DNA of 64,000 nt. Source: Microvirga sp. ACRRW. Its GTDB lineage: Bacteria > Pseudomonadota > Alphaproteobacteria > Rhizobiales > Beijerinckiaceae. Below the pieces are notes generated by a model that saw only the letters and a program-made list of their open reading frames with translations, ran no database searches and was not told where the DNA came from. The position numbers and the translations under genes are program-made. Below are positions 53,006 to 61,735 of the stretch, piece by piece (within the stretch, counting starts at the first letter, position 1; every line of letters starts with the position of its first letter). The stretch is taken from the NCBI RefSeq assembly GCF_022346925.1, contig NZ_JAKRNJ010000005.1, positions 238,905 to 302,904 on the forward strand, written 5' to 3'.

Positions 53006-53734
53006 ATGACCATGACAGCCACTGCTCTTCTGTTTCGCGACGATGCTTATGCCCGCTCCTGCACGGCGAGGATTCTCGCTGTGACGCCGGAAGGCGGCGT
53101 CGTTCTCGACCGCACGGTGTTCTATACCCAGGGCGGCGGGCAGCCCGGCGATGTGGGCGCGCTCGTGCGCTCCGATGGAGAGAGGATCGAGATTGCCAAT
53201 ACGGTTTATGGTCCCGACCGTTCGCAGGTCCTGCACCTCGTCGGAGCGGAAGCGGTCGCGCGGTTAACTCCCGGTGAGAGCGTCGAGCTACAGCTCGATT
53301 GGGAACGACGCTTCAAGCGCATGCGCGTTCACACGGCGCTTCATCTCTTAAGTGTCGTGCTGCCCTACCCGGTCACCGGCGGCGCGATTAGCGACGGCGA
53401 CGGGCGGCTCGATTTCGACATTCCCGATGCGGGCCTCGACAAGGCAGAACTCACCGACAAGCTGAACGCGCTGATCGCGCGGGACGCACCCGTCACGGAT
53501 CGCTGGATCACGGACGAGGAGCTCGATGCCAATCCCGGGCTCGTGAAAACCATGTCCGTTCAGCCACCACGCGGTTCGGGCCGGGTGCGGCTGGTGGAGA
53601 TCGAAGGCATCGACCTGCAGCCCTGCGGCGGCACCCATGTACGCCGCACCGGGGAGATCGGTCGGGCCACGATCACCGACATCGAAAAGAAGGGTAAGCA
53701 GAACCGCCGCGTTCGCCTGTCCCTCGTCGATTGA
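53006..53734 (+). CDS. Alanyl-tRNA editing protein (AlaX type)
   Basis: A protein of about 242 aa resembling the AlaRS editing domain. It shows YTQGGGQPGDVG (AlaX glycine-rich motif), the zinc ligands HTALHLL (His-x3-His) and CGGTHV (Cys/His). It hydrolyses mischarged Ser- or Gly-tRNA-Ala in trans. Starts at 53006 or 53012 are equally possible; the ATG at 52973 is less likely. It has no C-terminal AlaRS parts, so it is the free-standing form. Confidence 0.9.
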   Translation: MTMTATALLFRDDAYARSCTARILAVTPEGGVVLDRTVFYTQGGGQPGDVGALVRSDGERIEIANTVYGPDRSQVLHLVGAEAVARLTPGESVELQLDWERRFKRMRVHTALHLLSVVLPYPVTGGAISDGDGRLDFDIPDAGLDKAELTDKLNALIARDAPVTDRWITDEELDANPGLVKTMSVQPPRGSGRVRLVEIEGIDLQPCGGTHVRRTGEIGRATITDIEKKGKQNRRVRLSLVD

Positions 53735-53776
53735 GCGCACTATCTTTTCAAAGCACCGATCATCAGGAGCATTCTC

Positions 53777-54631
53777 ATGTCCCAGCTCTTCGTCTCGCCC
53801 GCACGATTGCAGGAGCACCTGGACGATCCGAATGTCGTGATCATCGACGGCTCCTGGTATTTGCCGACACAGAACCGCGATCCCCAAGCCGAGTTCCTGG
53901 CAGGCCACATTCCCGGTGCCCTGCGCTTCGATATCGATACGGTGAAGGACACGTCGTCCTCCCTGCCCCATATGCTGCCTTCGCCCGAGGCTTTCGCGAA
54001 GATCGCCGGGGAAATGGGCATCGACGAGAATACCACCATCGTCGTCTATGACGGCGCGGGCCTTTTCTCTGCGCCGCGCGTGCGCTGGACCTTCCAGGTC
54101 TTTGGCGCGAAGAATGTTTCGATCCTCGAAGGCGGCTTCCCCGCATGGAAGGCGGAAGGCCGTCCCATCGAGACCGGACCGGAAAGGAAGCGCGAGCCGA
54201 GGATTTTCAAGCCGTCCTTCAACCCGAACGTCGTGGCCGACGCGGCTGCGGTTCAGGATGCCCTTCGCGCGAAGGCAGCACAGGTCGTGGATGCCCGCCC
54301 GGCGGAGCGCTTCCGCGGTGAAGCGCCCGAGCCACGCCCCGGCCTTCGCTCCGGCCATATTCCAGGTAGTCTCAACCTGCCCTTCGGCGCGATCATCGAA
54401 AACGGCAAGCTCAAGGACAAGGCGGGTGTAGAGCAGGCCCTGAAGGAAGCGGGCATAGACGCTGAAAAGCCCGTAATCACCACCTGTGGCTCCGGCGTCT
54501 CGGCGGCCATCCTGGGCGTTGCCCTCGAAGTGGCAGGCCATCCCATCAAGGCGATCTATGACGGATCCTGGGCCGAATGGGGCGCGCGGGACGATCTGCC
54601 GCTCGAAACGGGACCGGCGAAGAAAGCCTGA
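53777..54631 (+). CDS. sseA: 3-mercaptopyruvate sulfurtransferase
   Basis: A 284-aa two-domain rhodanese. The first, inactive domain has [32 protein letters not shown]. The second has the active-site loop CGSGVS with Cys237. The Gly/Ser/Gly/Val loop, instead of the CRKGVT of thiosulfate sulfurtransferase, points to mercaptopyruvate as substrate. It lies 42 nt after alaX and ends at a strong terminator shared with the convergent aap operon. Confidence 0.92.
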   Translation: MSQLFVSPARLQEHLDDPNVVIIDGSWYLPTQNRDPQAEFLAGHIPGALRFDIDTVKDTSSSLPHMLPSPEAFAKIAGEMGIDENTTIVVYDGAGLFSAPRVRWTFQVFGAKNVSILEGGFPAWKAEGRPIETGPERKREPRIFKPSFNPNVVADAAAVQDALRAKAAQVVDARPAERFRGEAPEPRPGLRSGHIPGSLNLPFGAIIENGKLKDKAGVEQALKEAGIDAEKPVITTCGSGVSAAILGVALEVAGHPIKAIYDGSWAEWGARDDLPLETGPAKKA

Positions 54632-54646
54632 TCTCTTTCGACAAAG

Positions 54647-54675
54647 AAAAGGCCCCGGAATGTCCGGGGCCTTTT
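54647..54675. terminator. Bidirectional terminator between sseA and aapP
   Basis: Thirteen-base-pair perfect stem AAAAGGCCCCGGA (54647-54659) with TCCGGGGCCTTTT (54663-54675), loop ATG. T4 ends the stem on both strands. Confidence 0.85.
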
Positions 54676-54692
54676 GCATGTCAGCGATCCGC

Positions 54693-55481
54693 TTAGTGCA
54701 GGATCTGCGAGAGGAAGAGCCTGGTGCGCTCGTGCTGCGGGTTCTTGAAGAACTCGTCGGGCGTGTTCATTTCCACGATCTGTCCGTAATCCATGAAGAT
54801 CACGCGGTCGGCGACCTGGCGGGCGAAGCCCATTTCGTGGGTCACGCAGAGCATGGTCATGCCCTCTTCCGCGAGGCCCACCATGGTATCGAGAACTTCC
54901 TTCACCATCTCGGGGTCGAGCGCGGAGGTGGGCTCATCGAACAGCATGATCTTGGGGCTCATGCAGAGCGAGCGAGCAATGGCCACGCGCTGCTGCTGAC
55001 CGCCCGAGAGCTGGCCGGGATACTTGTTCGCCTGCTCGGGAATCTTCACCCGCTTCAGGTAGTGCATCGCGACCTCTTCCGCTTCCTTCTTGGGCATCTT
55101 CTTCACCCAGATCGGCGCGAGTGTGCAGTTCTCGAGGATCGTGAGATGCGGGAAGAGGTTGAAGTGCTGGAACACCATGCCGACATCCTTGCGCACCTCG
55201 TCGATGCGCTTGAGGTCGTTGGTGAGTTCCGTGCCGTCGACGATGATGCGGCCCTTCTGGTGCTCTTCCAGGCGGTTGATGCAGCGGATCATCGTGGATT
55301 TGCCGGAGCCCGAAGGCCCGCAGATCACGATGCGCTCGCCACGGCGCACATTGAGGTTGATGTCGCGCAGGACGTGGAACTCGCCGTACCACTTGTGCAC
55401 GTCGATCAGCTGGATGGCGGCTTCTGCCTTCGGGTCGATTGCGGCGGTCTGGACTGTTTGTGCTGTCATTGTCATTGCCAT
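54693..55481 (-). CDS. aapP: General L-amino-acid ABC transporter ATPase AapP
   Basis: A 262-aa polar-amino-acid ABC ATPase. Walker A is GPSGSGKST, the Q loop [10 protein letters not shown], the signature LSGGQQQR, Walker [15 protein letters not shown]. Last gene of aapJQMP; it energises uptake of a broad range of L-amino acids in rhizobia. Confidence 0.93.
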   Translation of the reverse strand: MAMTMTAQTVQTAAIDPKAEAAIQLIDVHKWYGEFHVLRDINLNVRRGERIVICGPSGSGKSTMIRCINRLEEHQKGRIIVDGTELTNDLKRIDEVRKDVGMVFQHFNLFPHLTILENCTLAPIWVKKMPKKEAEEVAMHYLKRVKIPEQANKYPGQLSGGQQQRVAIARSLCMSPKIMLFDEPTSALDPEMVKEVLDTMVGLAEEGMTMLCVTHEMGFARQVADRVIFMDYGQIVEMNTPDEFFKNPQHERTRLFLSQILH

Positions 55482-55487
55482 GAATTT

Positions 55488-56807
55488 TTAGCGCTTGTGA
55501 CCTGAGGCGAGGCGCCGCTCGACGCCGAGCGAGTACCGCGACATGCCAAAGCAGAAGACGAAGTAGAACAGGGCTGCGAAGGCATAGCCCGTGAGACCGA
55601 TGCTGGGGGCCGCCCAGTTGGGATCGATGCGGGAGGCCTCGATGGTCTTCACGAGATCGAAGATGCCTACGATCGCCACGAGGGAGGTATCCTTGAACAG
55701 GCCGATGAAGGTGTTCACGATGCCCGGGATCACGATGCGCAGTGCCTGCGGCAGGATTATGAGGATCATCATCTGCGGATAGTTGAGGCCGAGCGACATC
55801 GCTCCCTCATACTGGCCCTTCGGCATGGCCTGAAGGCCGCCGCGCACCACCTCGGCCATGTAGGCGGAGGCGAAGAAGGCCGTGCCGATGAGCGGACGCA
55901 TCAGGCGGTCCACCGTCATGTCGCCGGGCAGGAAGAGCGGCAGCATGGTGTTGGCCATGATGAGCACGGTGATCAGCGGCACACCGCGCACGAACTCGAT
56001 GAAGATCACCGAGGCCATCCGCACGATGGGTAGCTTCGAACGGCGGCCCAACGCAAGCAGGATGCCGAAGGGCAGCGAGAACACGATGCCCACTGTCGCC
56101 ACCAGCAGCGTCACGAGAATGCCGCCCCAGAGAGCGGTCGGCACGTGCGCGAGACCGAAATCCATGTCCACCAGGGCAAGCGTGATCCCGATCACGCCGA
56201 CGATGCCGCCCCCGATGATCAGAGCCGGGCGCAAAGATGCCTTGAGGATCACCGCCACGAAAGCGAAGAGCGCGATCAGCAGAGCGCCGAAGATCAGGAA
56301 GCCGAGCCAGAAACGGCCGCTGAAATCGGCATTGCCGCCGGTCAGCAGGATGTAGGACGCAACCGGGAACAGCCAGAAGAAGTAGATCGCTCCCAGATCG
56401 CGCCGAGGCGCCTTCAGCCACAAAAGCCAACCCACGCCGATGGCCAGAAGGGCGAAGAAGACATCGACCCTCCAGCGCTCCGAGATGGTGTAGGAGCCAT
56501 AAGTGAAATAGCTGATCTTGCTGCGAATAAAGGCCCAGCAGGCTCCGGTTTCGCTGCCGCCCATATCGGCGCGGCAGGCGGCGCGGTCCGTGCCGGTCCA
56601 GACCGCGTCTATGAAGAGGAACTTCATAAGCGGCGGGACGCTCACATAGAGAAGATAGAACACCACCAGGGTCAGGATGGTGTTGAAGGGACCGGAAAAC
56701 AGGTTTTCCCGAATCCAGGCGATGGGGCCGCGCGACAGGCTCGGCGGAGGCAGAGCCTCCACCTGCTTGGCTTGCACGAAATGGGGAAAATCGACGGTAG
56801 TGCTCAT
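55488..56807 (-). CDS. aapM: General L-amino-acid ABC transporter permease AapM
   Basis: A 439-aa permease with about eight to nine hydrophobic segments. The C-terminal half has the HAAT permease motif (EFVRGVPLITVLIMANTMLPLFL, YMAEVVRGGLQAMPKGQYEGAMSLGLNYPQMM EAA-loop). The long N-terminal half, with extra membrane spans, is typical of AapM. It lies 6 nt before aapP and 9 nt after aapQ. Confidence 0.93.
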   Translation of the reverse strand: MSTTVDFPHFVQAKQVEALPPPSLSRGPIAWIRENLFSGPFNTILTLVVFYLLYVSVPPLMKFLFIDAVWTGTDRAACRADMGGSETGACWAFIRSKISYFTYGSYTISERWRVDVFFALLAIGVGWLLWLKAPRRDLGAIYFFWLFPVASYILLTGGNADFSGRFWLGFLIFGALLIALFAFVAVILKASLRPALIIGGGIVGVIGITLALVDMDFGLAHVPTALWGGILVTLLVATVGIVFSLPFGILLALGRRSKLPIVRMASVIFIEFVRGVPLITVLIMANTMLPLFLPGDMTVDRLMRPLIGTAFFASAYMAEVVRGGLQAMPKGQYEGAMSLGLNYPQMMILIILPQALRIVIPGIVNTFIGLFKDTSLVAIVGIFDLVKTIEASRIDPNWAAPSIGLTGYAFAALFYFVFCFGMSRYSLGVERRLASGHKR

Positions 56808-56816
56808 CGGATGTCC

Positions 56817-58019
56817 TTACCGTTCGACGATCGCCACACGGCGGTTGTAGATGTTCATCACGGCCGAGGTCAGCAGGCTGATCGTGAGGTACACGCCCAT
56901 GGTGATGACGATGACTTCGATGGCCTGACCGGTCTGATTGAGCACGGTGCCCATGAACACCTGCACCAGATCGGGATAGCCGATGGCGACCGCCAGCGAG
57001 GAGTTCTTCGTCAGATTGAGATACTGGCTCGTCAGCGGCGGAACGATGACGCGCATCGCCTGTGGAATAACCACGAGACGAAGGGTCTGCCCCGGCGTGA
57101 GGCCAAGAGAGCCTGCAGCTTCGGACTGCCCCTTGGAAACGGCAAGGATGCCGGCGCGGACCACCTCGGCGATGAAGGCCGCCGTATAGGTGGTGAGGCC
57201 AAGCAGCAGGGCCACGAACTCCGGCAGGATCTGCATGCCGCCGGTCAGATTGAACGTGCCCTTCTTCGGCAATTCGAAGCTGATCGGGTTGGCGCCGACG
57301 ACGGCAAGCACGATCCAGGTCAGGATCGGCAGGCCGAGCACGAGGCCGAGCGTCACGAGGCCGACGGGCGATTGCTGGCCGGTCTTTACCTGACGCGCCT
57401 TGGCCCAGCGACGGTAGATGAAGGTGCCGATGAGACCGATCAGCAGCGCGGCCGGAATCGCCCAGACATCAGCGGCATAGATCGGGCGAGGCATGAAGAA
57501 GCCGCGCGAGTTCAGGAAGAAGCCCGCCCCCATCTCCAGCGAATTGCGTGGCTGCGGCAGCGGTCCGAGAACCGCGATGTACCAGAACAGCAGCTGCACC
57601 AGGAGCGGGATGTTGCGCAGCGTCTCCACGTAGACCATGGCGACCTTCGCCACCATCCAGTTCTTGGACAGGCGCGCAATGCCGATCAGGAAGCCGAGGA
57701 TGGTCGTGAAGAAGATGCCGATGGCGGAAACGATAAGCGTGTTGAGCAGGCCGACAATGAAGGCATCGCCGTAGGTCGAACCTGCCGCGCTGAACTGAAT
57801 CAGCGACTGGCTGATGTCGAAGCCTGCCGTGTTGTTGAGGAAGCCGAACCCGGAGGCGATCTTCGCCCGCTGCAGGTTCTCGATGGCGTTGGTCGCAGCT
57901 ACGTAGAACAGGTAGCCGACGATGACGACGAGAAGGACTTGGTAGAAAATCCCACGGACCTTCGGGTCGTAGAGAAACGACTTTTTGGGTGGCGATGTCT
58001 GACTGACAACGGTCTGCAC
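56817..58019 (-). CDS. aapQ: General L-amino-acid ABC transporter permease AapQ
   Basis: A 400-aa permease. Motifs are YVETLRNIPLLVQLLFWYIAVLGPLPQPRNS and AAFIAEVVRAGILAVSKGQSEAAGSLGLTPGQTLRLVVIPQAMR (EAA loop). The large insert between the spans (about residues 130-210) is typical of AapQ. It pairs with AapM. Confidence 0.93.
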   Translation of the reverse strand: MQTVVSQTSPPKKSFLYDPKVRGIFYQVLLVVIVGYLFYVAATNAIENLQRAKIASGFGFLNNTAGFDISQSLIQFSAAGSTYGDAFIVGLLNTLIVSAIGIFFTTILGFLIGIARLSKNWMVAKVAMVYVETLRNIPLLVQLLFWYIAVLGPLPQPRNSLEMGAGFFLNSRGFFMPRPIYAADVWAIPAALLIGLIGTFIYRRWAKARQVKTGQQSPVGLVTLGLVLGLPILTWIVLAVVGANPISFELPKKGTFNLTGGMQILPEFVALLLGLTTYTAAFIAEVVRAGILAVSKGQSEAAGSLGLTPGQTLRLVVIPQAMRVIVPPLTSQYLNLTKNSSLAVAIGYPDLVQVFMGTVLNQTGQAIEVIVITMGVYLTISLLTSAVMNIYNRRVAIVER

Positions 58020-58140
58020 TGAACTGTATTCCCTCTGACGGCTGGTTCTTGAGGCCGTCCTCCCCCGTGTTCATGCAATTGTCGCTGCCATGAACGAGCG
58101 GCAGTTTTTATCGTTATAACGGCATTTTTCATTGTTATGA

Positions 58141-58165
58141 GGAGCGCCCGATTTCCGGGCGCTCC
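58141..58165 (-). repeat. Hairpin between aapJ and aapQ
   Basis: GGAGCGCCCG (58141-58150) pairs with CGGGCGCTCC (58156-58165), 10 bp, loop ATTTC. There is no T run. Such hairpins after the binding-protein gene usually stabilise its mRNA and lower permease expression. A small palindrome CGTTATAACG lies nearby at 58112-58121. Confidence 0.6.
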
Positions 58166-58184
58166 CCTTCGTCAAAAGATCCGA

Positions 58185-59204
58185 TTAGCGGACCGGGATG
58201 CCGTATTGCAGGCCGCCCTTCGTCCAGAGAGCGTTCTGGCCGCGCTTGATCTTCAGCTTGGAGCCTTCGCCGACGTTCTTCTCGAACACTTCGCCGTAGT
58301 TGCCCACGTGCTTGATGATGCGCACGGCCCAGTCGTTGGTCAGGCCGATGGCCTCGCCGTACTTGCCCTCGGTGCCGAGCAGACGCTTGATCTCCGGATT
58401 GTCGGAGGTCTTCATCTGATCGACGTTCGCCTTCGTGACGCCGAGTTCTTCAGCATTCAGCATGGCCATGTGCGTCCAGCGGATGATATCGCCCCACTGG
58501 TTGTCGCCGTGGCGGACTGCCGGGCCAAGCGGCTCCTTCGAGATGATCTCGGGCAGAACGATATGATCGTCCGGAGCCGAAGCGCGCAGACGCTCAGCGT
58601 AGAGGCCCGAAGCGTCCGTGGTGAACGCGTCGCAGCGGCCGGCGTCATAAGCCTTGAAGGTCTCATCCGAGGTCGCGAAAGCCACCACTTCGTACTTCAT
58701 GTTGTTGGCACGGAAGTAGTCGGCGAGGTTGAGCTCGGTGGTGGTGCCCTGCTGGGTGCAGATGGAAGCGCCATTCAGCTCCTTAGCGGAGGAAACGCCG
58801 AGCTTCTTGCGGACCATGAAGCCCTGGCCGTCGAAGTAGTTGATGGCCGGGAAGTCGAGGCCGAGCTGCGTGTCGCGCGACATCGTCATCGTCGAGTTAC
58901 GGGACAGCACGTCCACTTCGCCCGACTGGAGCGCGGTGAAGCGGTCCTTCGCGGCGAGCGGGATGAAGCGGATCTTGGTCGGATCGTCGAAGATGGCGGC
59001 CGCCACGGCGCGGCAGAGATCCACGTCGAGGCCAGTCCAGTTGCCCTGGGCATCCGGCAGGCCGAAGCCGGCAAGACCGGTGTTCGAGCCGCAGGTCAGA
59101 AAGCCCTTCTGCTTCACGCTGTTGAGCGTTGCCTGCGCGGAAGCGCCGGTTGCGAAAACGCTGGCCGTCAGGCCGAAGGCAATCGCTACGAGAGCCTTTT
59201 TCAT
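58185..59204 (-). CDS. aapJ: General L-amino-acid ABC transporter binding protein AapJ
   Basis: A 339-aa periplasmic protein. The signal peptide is MKKALVAIAFGLTASVFATGASAQ, cleaved near residue 23. The mature part has VKQKGFLTCGSNTGLAGFGLPDAQGNWTGLDVDLCRAVAAAIFDD, the DVLSRNSTMTMSRD hinge, and CTQQGTTTELNLADYF. First gene of the operon; its own promoter should lie in 59205-59430. Confidence 0.94.
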   Translation of the reverse strand: MKKALVAIAFGLTASVFATGASAQATLNSVKQKGFLTCGSNTGLAGFGLPDAQGNWTGLDVDLCRAVAAAIFDDPTKIRFIPLAAKDRFTALQSGEVDVLSRNSTMTMSRDTQLGLDFPAINYFDGQGFMVRKKLGVSSAKELNGASICTQQGTTTELNLADYFRANNMKYEVVAFATSDETFKAYDAGRCDAFTTDASGLYAERLRASAPDDHIVLPEIISKEPLGPAVRHGDNQWGDIIRWTHMAMLNAEELGVTKANVDQMKTSDNPEIKRLLGTEGKYGEAIGLTNDWAVRIIKHVGNYGEVFEKNVGEGSKLKIKRGQNALWTKGGLQYGIPVR

Positions 59205-59430
59205 GCTGGTTTATTCTCCCAATAGTTCCAATCGGCTCGCCTGTTCTTGTTCCCCCAGCCGAGCCACGGTCAGACCGTTCCACACCGCATCGGTCGATGT
59301 CGGTATCGGGATCCATCACATTCCATGATTGATCACTGGTCAAGTCTTGATGGAACGCTTTTTCCAGGAGGGTTGACGGCGCGCGCGCCGGAGCCTCAGA
59401 TCAAGCCCCATTCAGAAAGTCCCTGAGCCG

Positions 59431-60612
59431 ATGTCCAAGACTCCCAAGCCGACCGACCTCGCGGAGCGCACCCGCCTCGTTTATGCGGGCCGCGAACCCT
59501 TTGAACAGCACGGTTTCGTGAACACGCCGATCTATCGCGGATCGACGGTGCTGTACCAGAATACGGACGATCTCCTGCACCGTCGCGGGCGCTATTCCTA
59601 TGGAACGAAGGGGACTCCGACCACCGAAGCGCTCGAACGGGCCTGGACGGAACTGACCGGAGCCGCCGGGACCGTGCTCGCCCCATCGGGACTTGCTGCC
59701 GTCACGATAGCCCTCATGTCCTGCCTCAAGGCCGGCGACCATCTGCTCATGACGGATTCGGTCTACCTGCCCACACGGCAGTTCTGCCAGGGAATGCTCA
59801 AGAAATTTGGTGTGGAAACCACCTATTACGATCCGTCAATCGGAGCCGGAATCGCATCGTTGATGCGCCCGAACACGGCCGCTGTCTTCACGGAAGCCCC
59901 CGGCTCGCAATCTCTCGAGATGCAGGACATTCCCGCCATCGCCGAGGTGGCGCACCGTCATGGAGCGGTGGTCCTCATGGACAACACCTGGGCGACGCCC
60001 CTGCTCTTCCCGCCCCATGAGCGCGGCGTCGACATCGCCATCGAAGCCGGCACCAAGTATCTCAGCGGCGGCTCGGATCTGCTGCTCGGCATGGTTTCGG
60101 CCAATGAGCGCTGCTTCAAGGATCTCCGCGCCGCTTACGAGGCCTTCGCCTCATGTCCCGGCCCGGAGGACGTCTTCCTTGGGCTGAGAGGCCTTCGCAC
60201 CATGGCGATCCGCCTGCGCGAGCATGAGAAGCAGGCCCTGGAGATGGCCCGGTGGTTCGCAGGTCGCCCTGAGGTAGCCGAGGTGATTCATCCGGCACTG
60301 GAGAGCTATAAGGGCCACGAGATCTGGAAGCGCGACTTCAAAGGCTCGTCAGGCCTGTTCTCGATCATCCTCAAGCCCTGCTCGGACAAGGCGCTCGCCG
60401 CCATGCTCGACGGCCTGGCGCTGTTCGGAATGGGCTATTCGTGGGGCGGTTTCGAAAGCCTCGTGATTCCATTCAACTGCGCGAGCTACCGCACCGCGAC
60501 CAAATGGGAGCCGGGCGGGCACGCCTTGCGTTTCCATATCGGCTTCGAGGATGTGGAAGACCTCAAGCGGGATCTCGATGAAGGCTTCAGGCGTCTGCGG
60601 GAAACCGATTAG
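59431..60612 (+). CDS. metC: Cystathionine beta-lyase
   Basis: A 393-aa PLP enzyme of the Cys/Met metabolism family. It has VNTPIYRGSTVLYQNTDD and the RRGRYSYGTKGTPTTEALERAWTELTGA segment, VVLMDNTWATPLLFPP (Asp binding PLP nitrogen), and the PLP Lys209 in EAGTKYLSGGSD. It converts cystathionine to homocysteine, pyruvate and ammonia. The Ser-Gly-Gly-Ser region and the tail SYRTATKWEPGGHALRFHIGFED fit MetC rather than MetB. The 3' end overlaps the convergent LAB_N gene by 4 nt. Confidence 0.92.
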   Translation: MSKTPKPTDLAERTRLVYAGREPFEQHGFVNTPIYRGSTVLYQNTDDLLHRRGRYSYGTKGTPTTEALERAWTELTGAAGTVLAPSGLAAVTIALMSCLKAGDHLLMTDSVYLPTRQFCQGMLKKFGVETTYYDPSIGAGIASLMRPNTAAVFTEAPGSQSLEMQDIPAIAEVAHRHGAVVLMDNTWATPLLFPPHERGVDIAIEAGTKYLSGGSDLLLGMVSANERCFKDLRAAYEAFASCPGPEDVFLGLRGLRTMAIRLREHEKQALEMARWFAGRPEVAEVIHPALESYKGHEIWKRDFKGSSGLFSIILKPCSDKALAAMLDGLALFGMGYSWGGFESLVIPFNCASYRTATKWEPGGHALRFHIGFEDVEDLKRDLDEGFRRLRETD

Positions 60613-60953
60613 GTCTGCATTTCGGCTTGGGCCTTGGTCTTTTTCTTGTCTTTCGCGATCAGCATGAGATTGCGGACATAGATGAAGATCGACAGCATCT
60701 GGGGGAGGATGATGACGATGTCGCGGCGCACGAAGCCATAGACCATCGTCATGAGTCCCCCCACGATGGACAGCACCCAGAAGCCCATCGGAATGACACT
60801 CTTTTCCGCCTTTTCGCTCGCGATCCATTGCACGATGAAGCGCGCGCCAAAGACGAATTGCGCCAGCACGCCGAAGGCGGCCCAGAGGTCGAAGCGGGCA
60901 ACGACGATATCGTAGAAGAACAACCCGATATCGTGGGACAGGCGCATCAGCAT
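60609..60953 (-). CDS. LAB_N (lipid A biosynthesis N-terminal) domain membrane protein
   Basis: A 114-aa protein with three hydrophobic segments: WAAFGVLAQFVFGARFIVQWIASEKAEKSVIPMGFWVLSIVGGLMTMVYGFVRRDIVIILPQMLSIFIYVRN. This is the LAB_N domain, related to small multidrug resistance-like proteins. Similar small proteins (RgtF in rhizobia) accompany a GT2 lipid-linked sugar synthase. The GT2 gene ends 13 nt upstream, in the same direction. Confidence 0.85.
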   Translation of the reverse strand: MLMRLSHDIGLFFYDIVVARFDLWAAFGVLAQFVFGARFIVQWIASEKAEKSVIPMGFWVLSIVGGLMTMVYGFVRRDIVIILPQMLSIFIYVRNLMLIAKDKKKTKAQAEMQT

Positions 60954-60966
60954 CGGAGAGTTTCCG

Positions 60967-61698
60967 TCAGAGGATTTCTTGGGCGGAGGGGACGCGGCGA
61001 CGGCGGCGGATCAGCCACCACACGCCGGCAAGGTCGAGGATGCCGACCCACAGACGGTCGAAGAGACCGTAATTGGATTGGCCCGCATGGCGCGGCCTAT
61101 CGACCACGTCCACATGGGCGATGGAAAAGCCTTCGCGCTTGACCAGGGCGGGCATGAAGCGATGCAGGGCGTCGAAATAAGGCAGGCGCAGATAGATATC
61201 GCGCCGGAAGGCCTTAAGCCCGCAGCCCGTATCGCGCGTGCCATCCTTCAGTACGCGGCCGCGCACGCCGTTGGCAATCTTCGACTGCCAGCGCTTGGCT
61301 GCGCCTTTGCGTCCGAGACGCTGGCCGGCAACGATGCCGACGGTGGGATCGTCGAGGGCCGTGACCATCTGCGGAATAAAGGCCGGATCGTTCTGCCCGT
61401 CACCGTCGAGGGTGGCGATGATCGGTCCCCGCGCCGCATGAACGCCGGTGCGCACGGCGGCACTCTGCCCGCAGCTCACCTCGTGACGGACGAGGCGAAG
61501 CCAGGGCCGCGTGGCGCGAGCAGCCAACACCCGATTGGCAGTGTCATCGGTAGAGCCGTCATCCACATAGATCACCTCGAATGGGCCGACCGGCGCACAG
61601 GCGCGCTCGATCTCCTCCACCAGAGGAAGGATGTTCAAGGCTTCGTTCTTGACGGGCACTACGACGCTGAGGCGCGGAGCCGGGTTTAAGTCGTTCAT
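60967..61698 (-). CDS. Glycosyltransferase family 2 (polyprenyl-phosphate sugar synthase-like)
   Basis: A 243-aa GT2 enzyme: LSVVVPVKNEALNILPLVEEIERA, VIYVDDGSTDDTA (DxD region), IIATLDGDGQNDPAFIPQMV, and DTGCGLKAFRRDIYLRLPYFDALHRFMPAL. This matches ArnC/RgtE-like undecaprenyl-phosphate sugar transferases. The C-terminus has one weak hydrophobic segment, unlike the two of ArnC. It probably supplies the lipid-linked sugar used by the adjacent GT39 enzyme. Confidence 0.88.
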   Translation of the reverse strand: MNDLNPAPRLSVVVPVKNEALNILPLVEEIERACAPVGPFEVIYVDDGSTDDTANRVLAARATRPWLRLVRHEVSCGQSAAVRTGVHAARGPIIATLDGDGQNDPAFIPQMVTALDDPTVGIVAGQRLGRKGAAKRWQSKIANGVRGRVLKDGTRDTGCGLKAFRRDIYLRLPYFDALHRFMPALVKREGFSIAHVDVVDRPRHAGQSNYGLFDRLWVGILDLAGVWWLIRRRRRVPSAQEIL

Positions 61699-61735
61699 CG
61701 ATCAAGGGCCCCTGCGGGCCCCCTCTTGAGAGAAA

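Noticed and set aside
56145..58022. 625-aa plus-strand frame opposite aapM and aapQ
   Set aside because: It is a GC-driven shadow of two membrane proteins, very hydrophilic and without motifs.
59352..59373. EcfG-like promoter upstream of metC (GGAAC then GGTT)
   Set aside because: The spacing is N15 before GTT (N14 before GGTT), one to two bases short of the GGAAC-N16/17-CGTT rule, and the C is missing.
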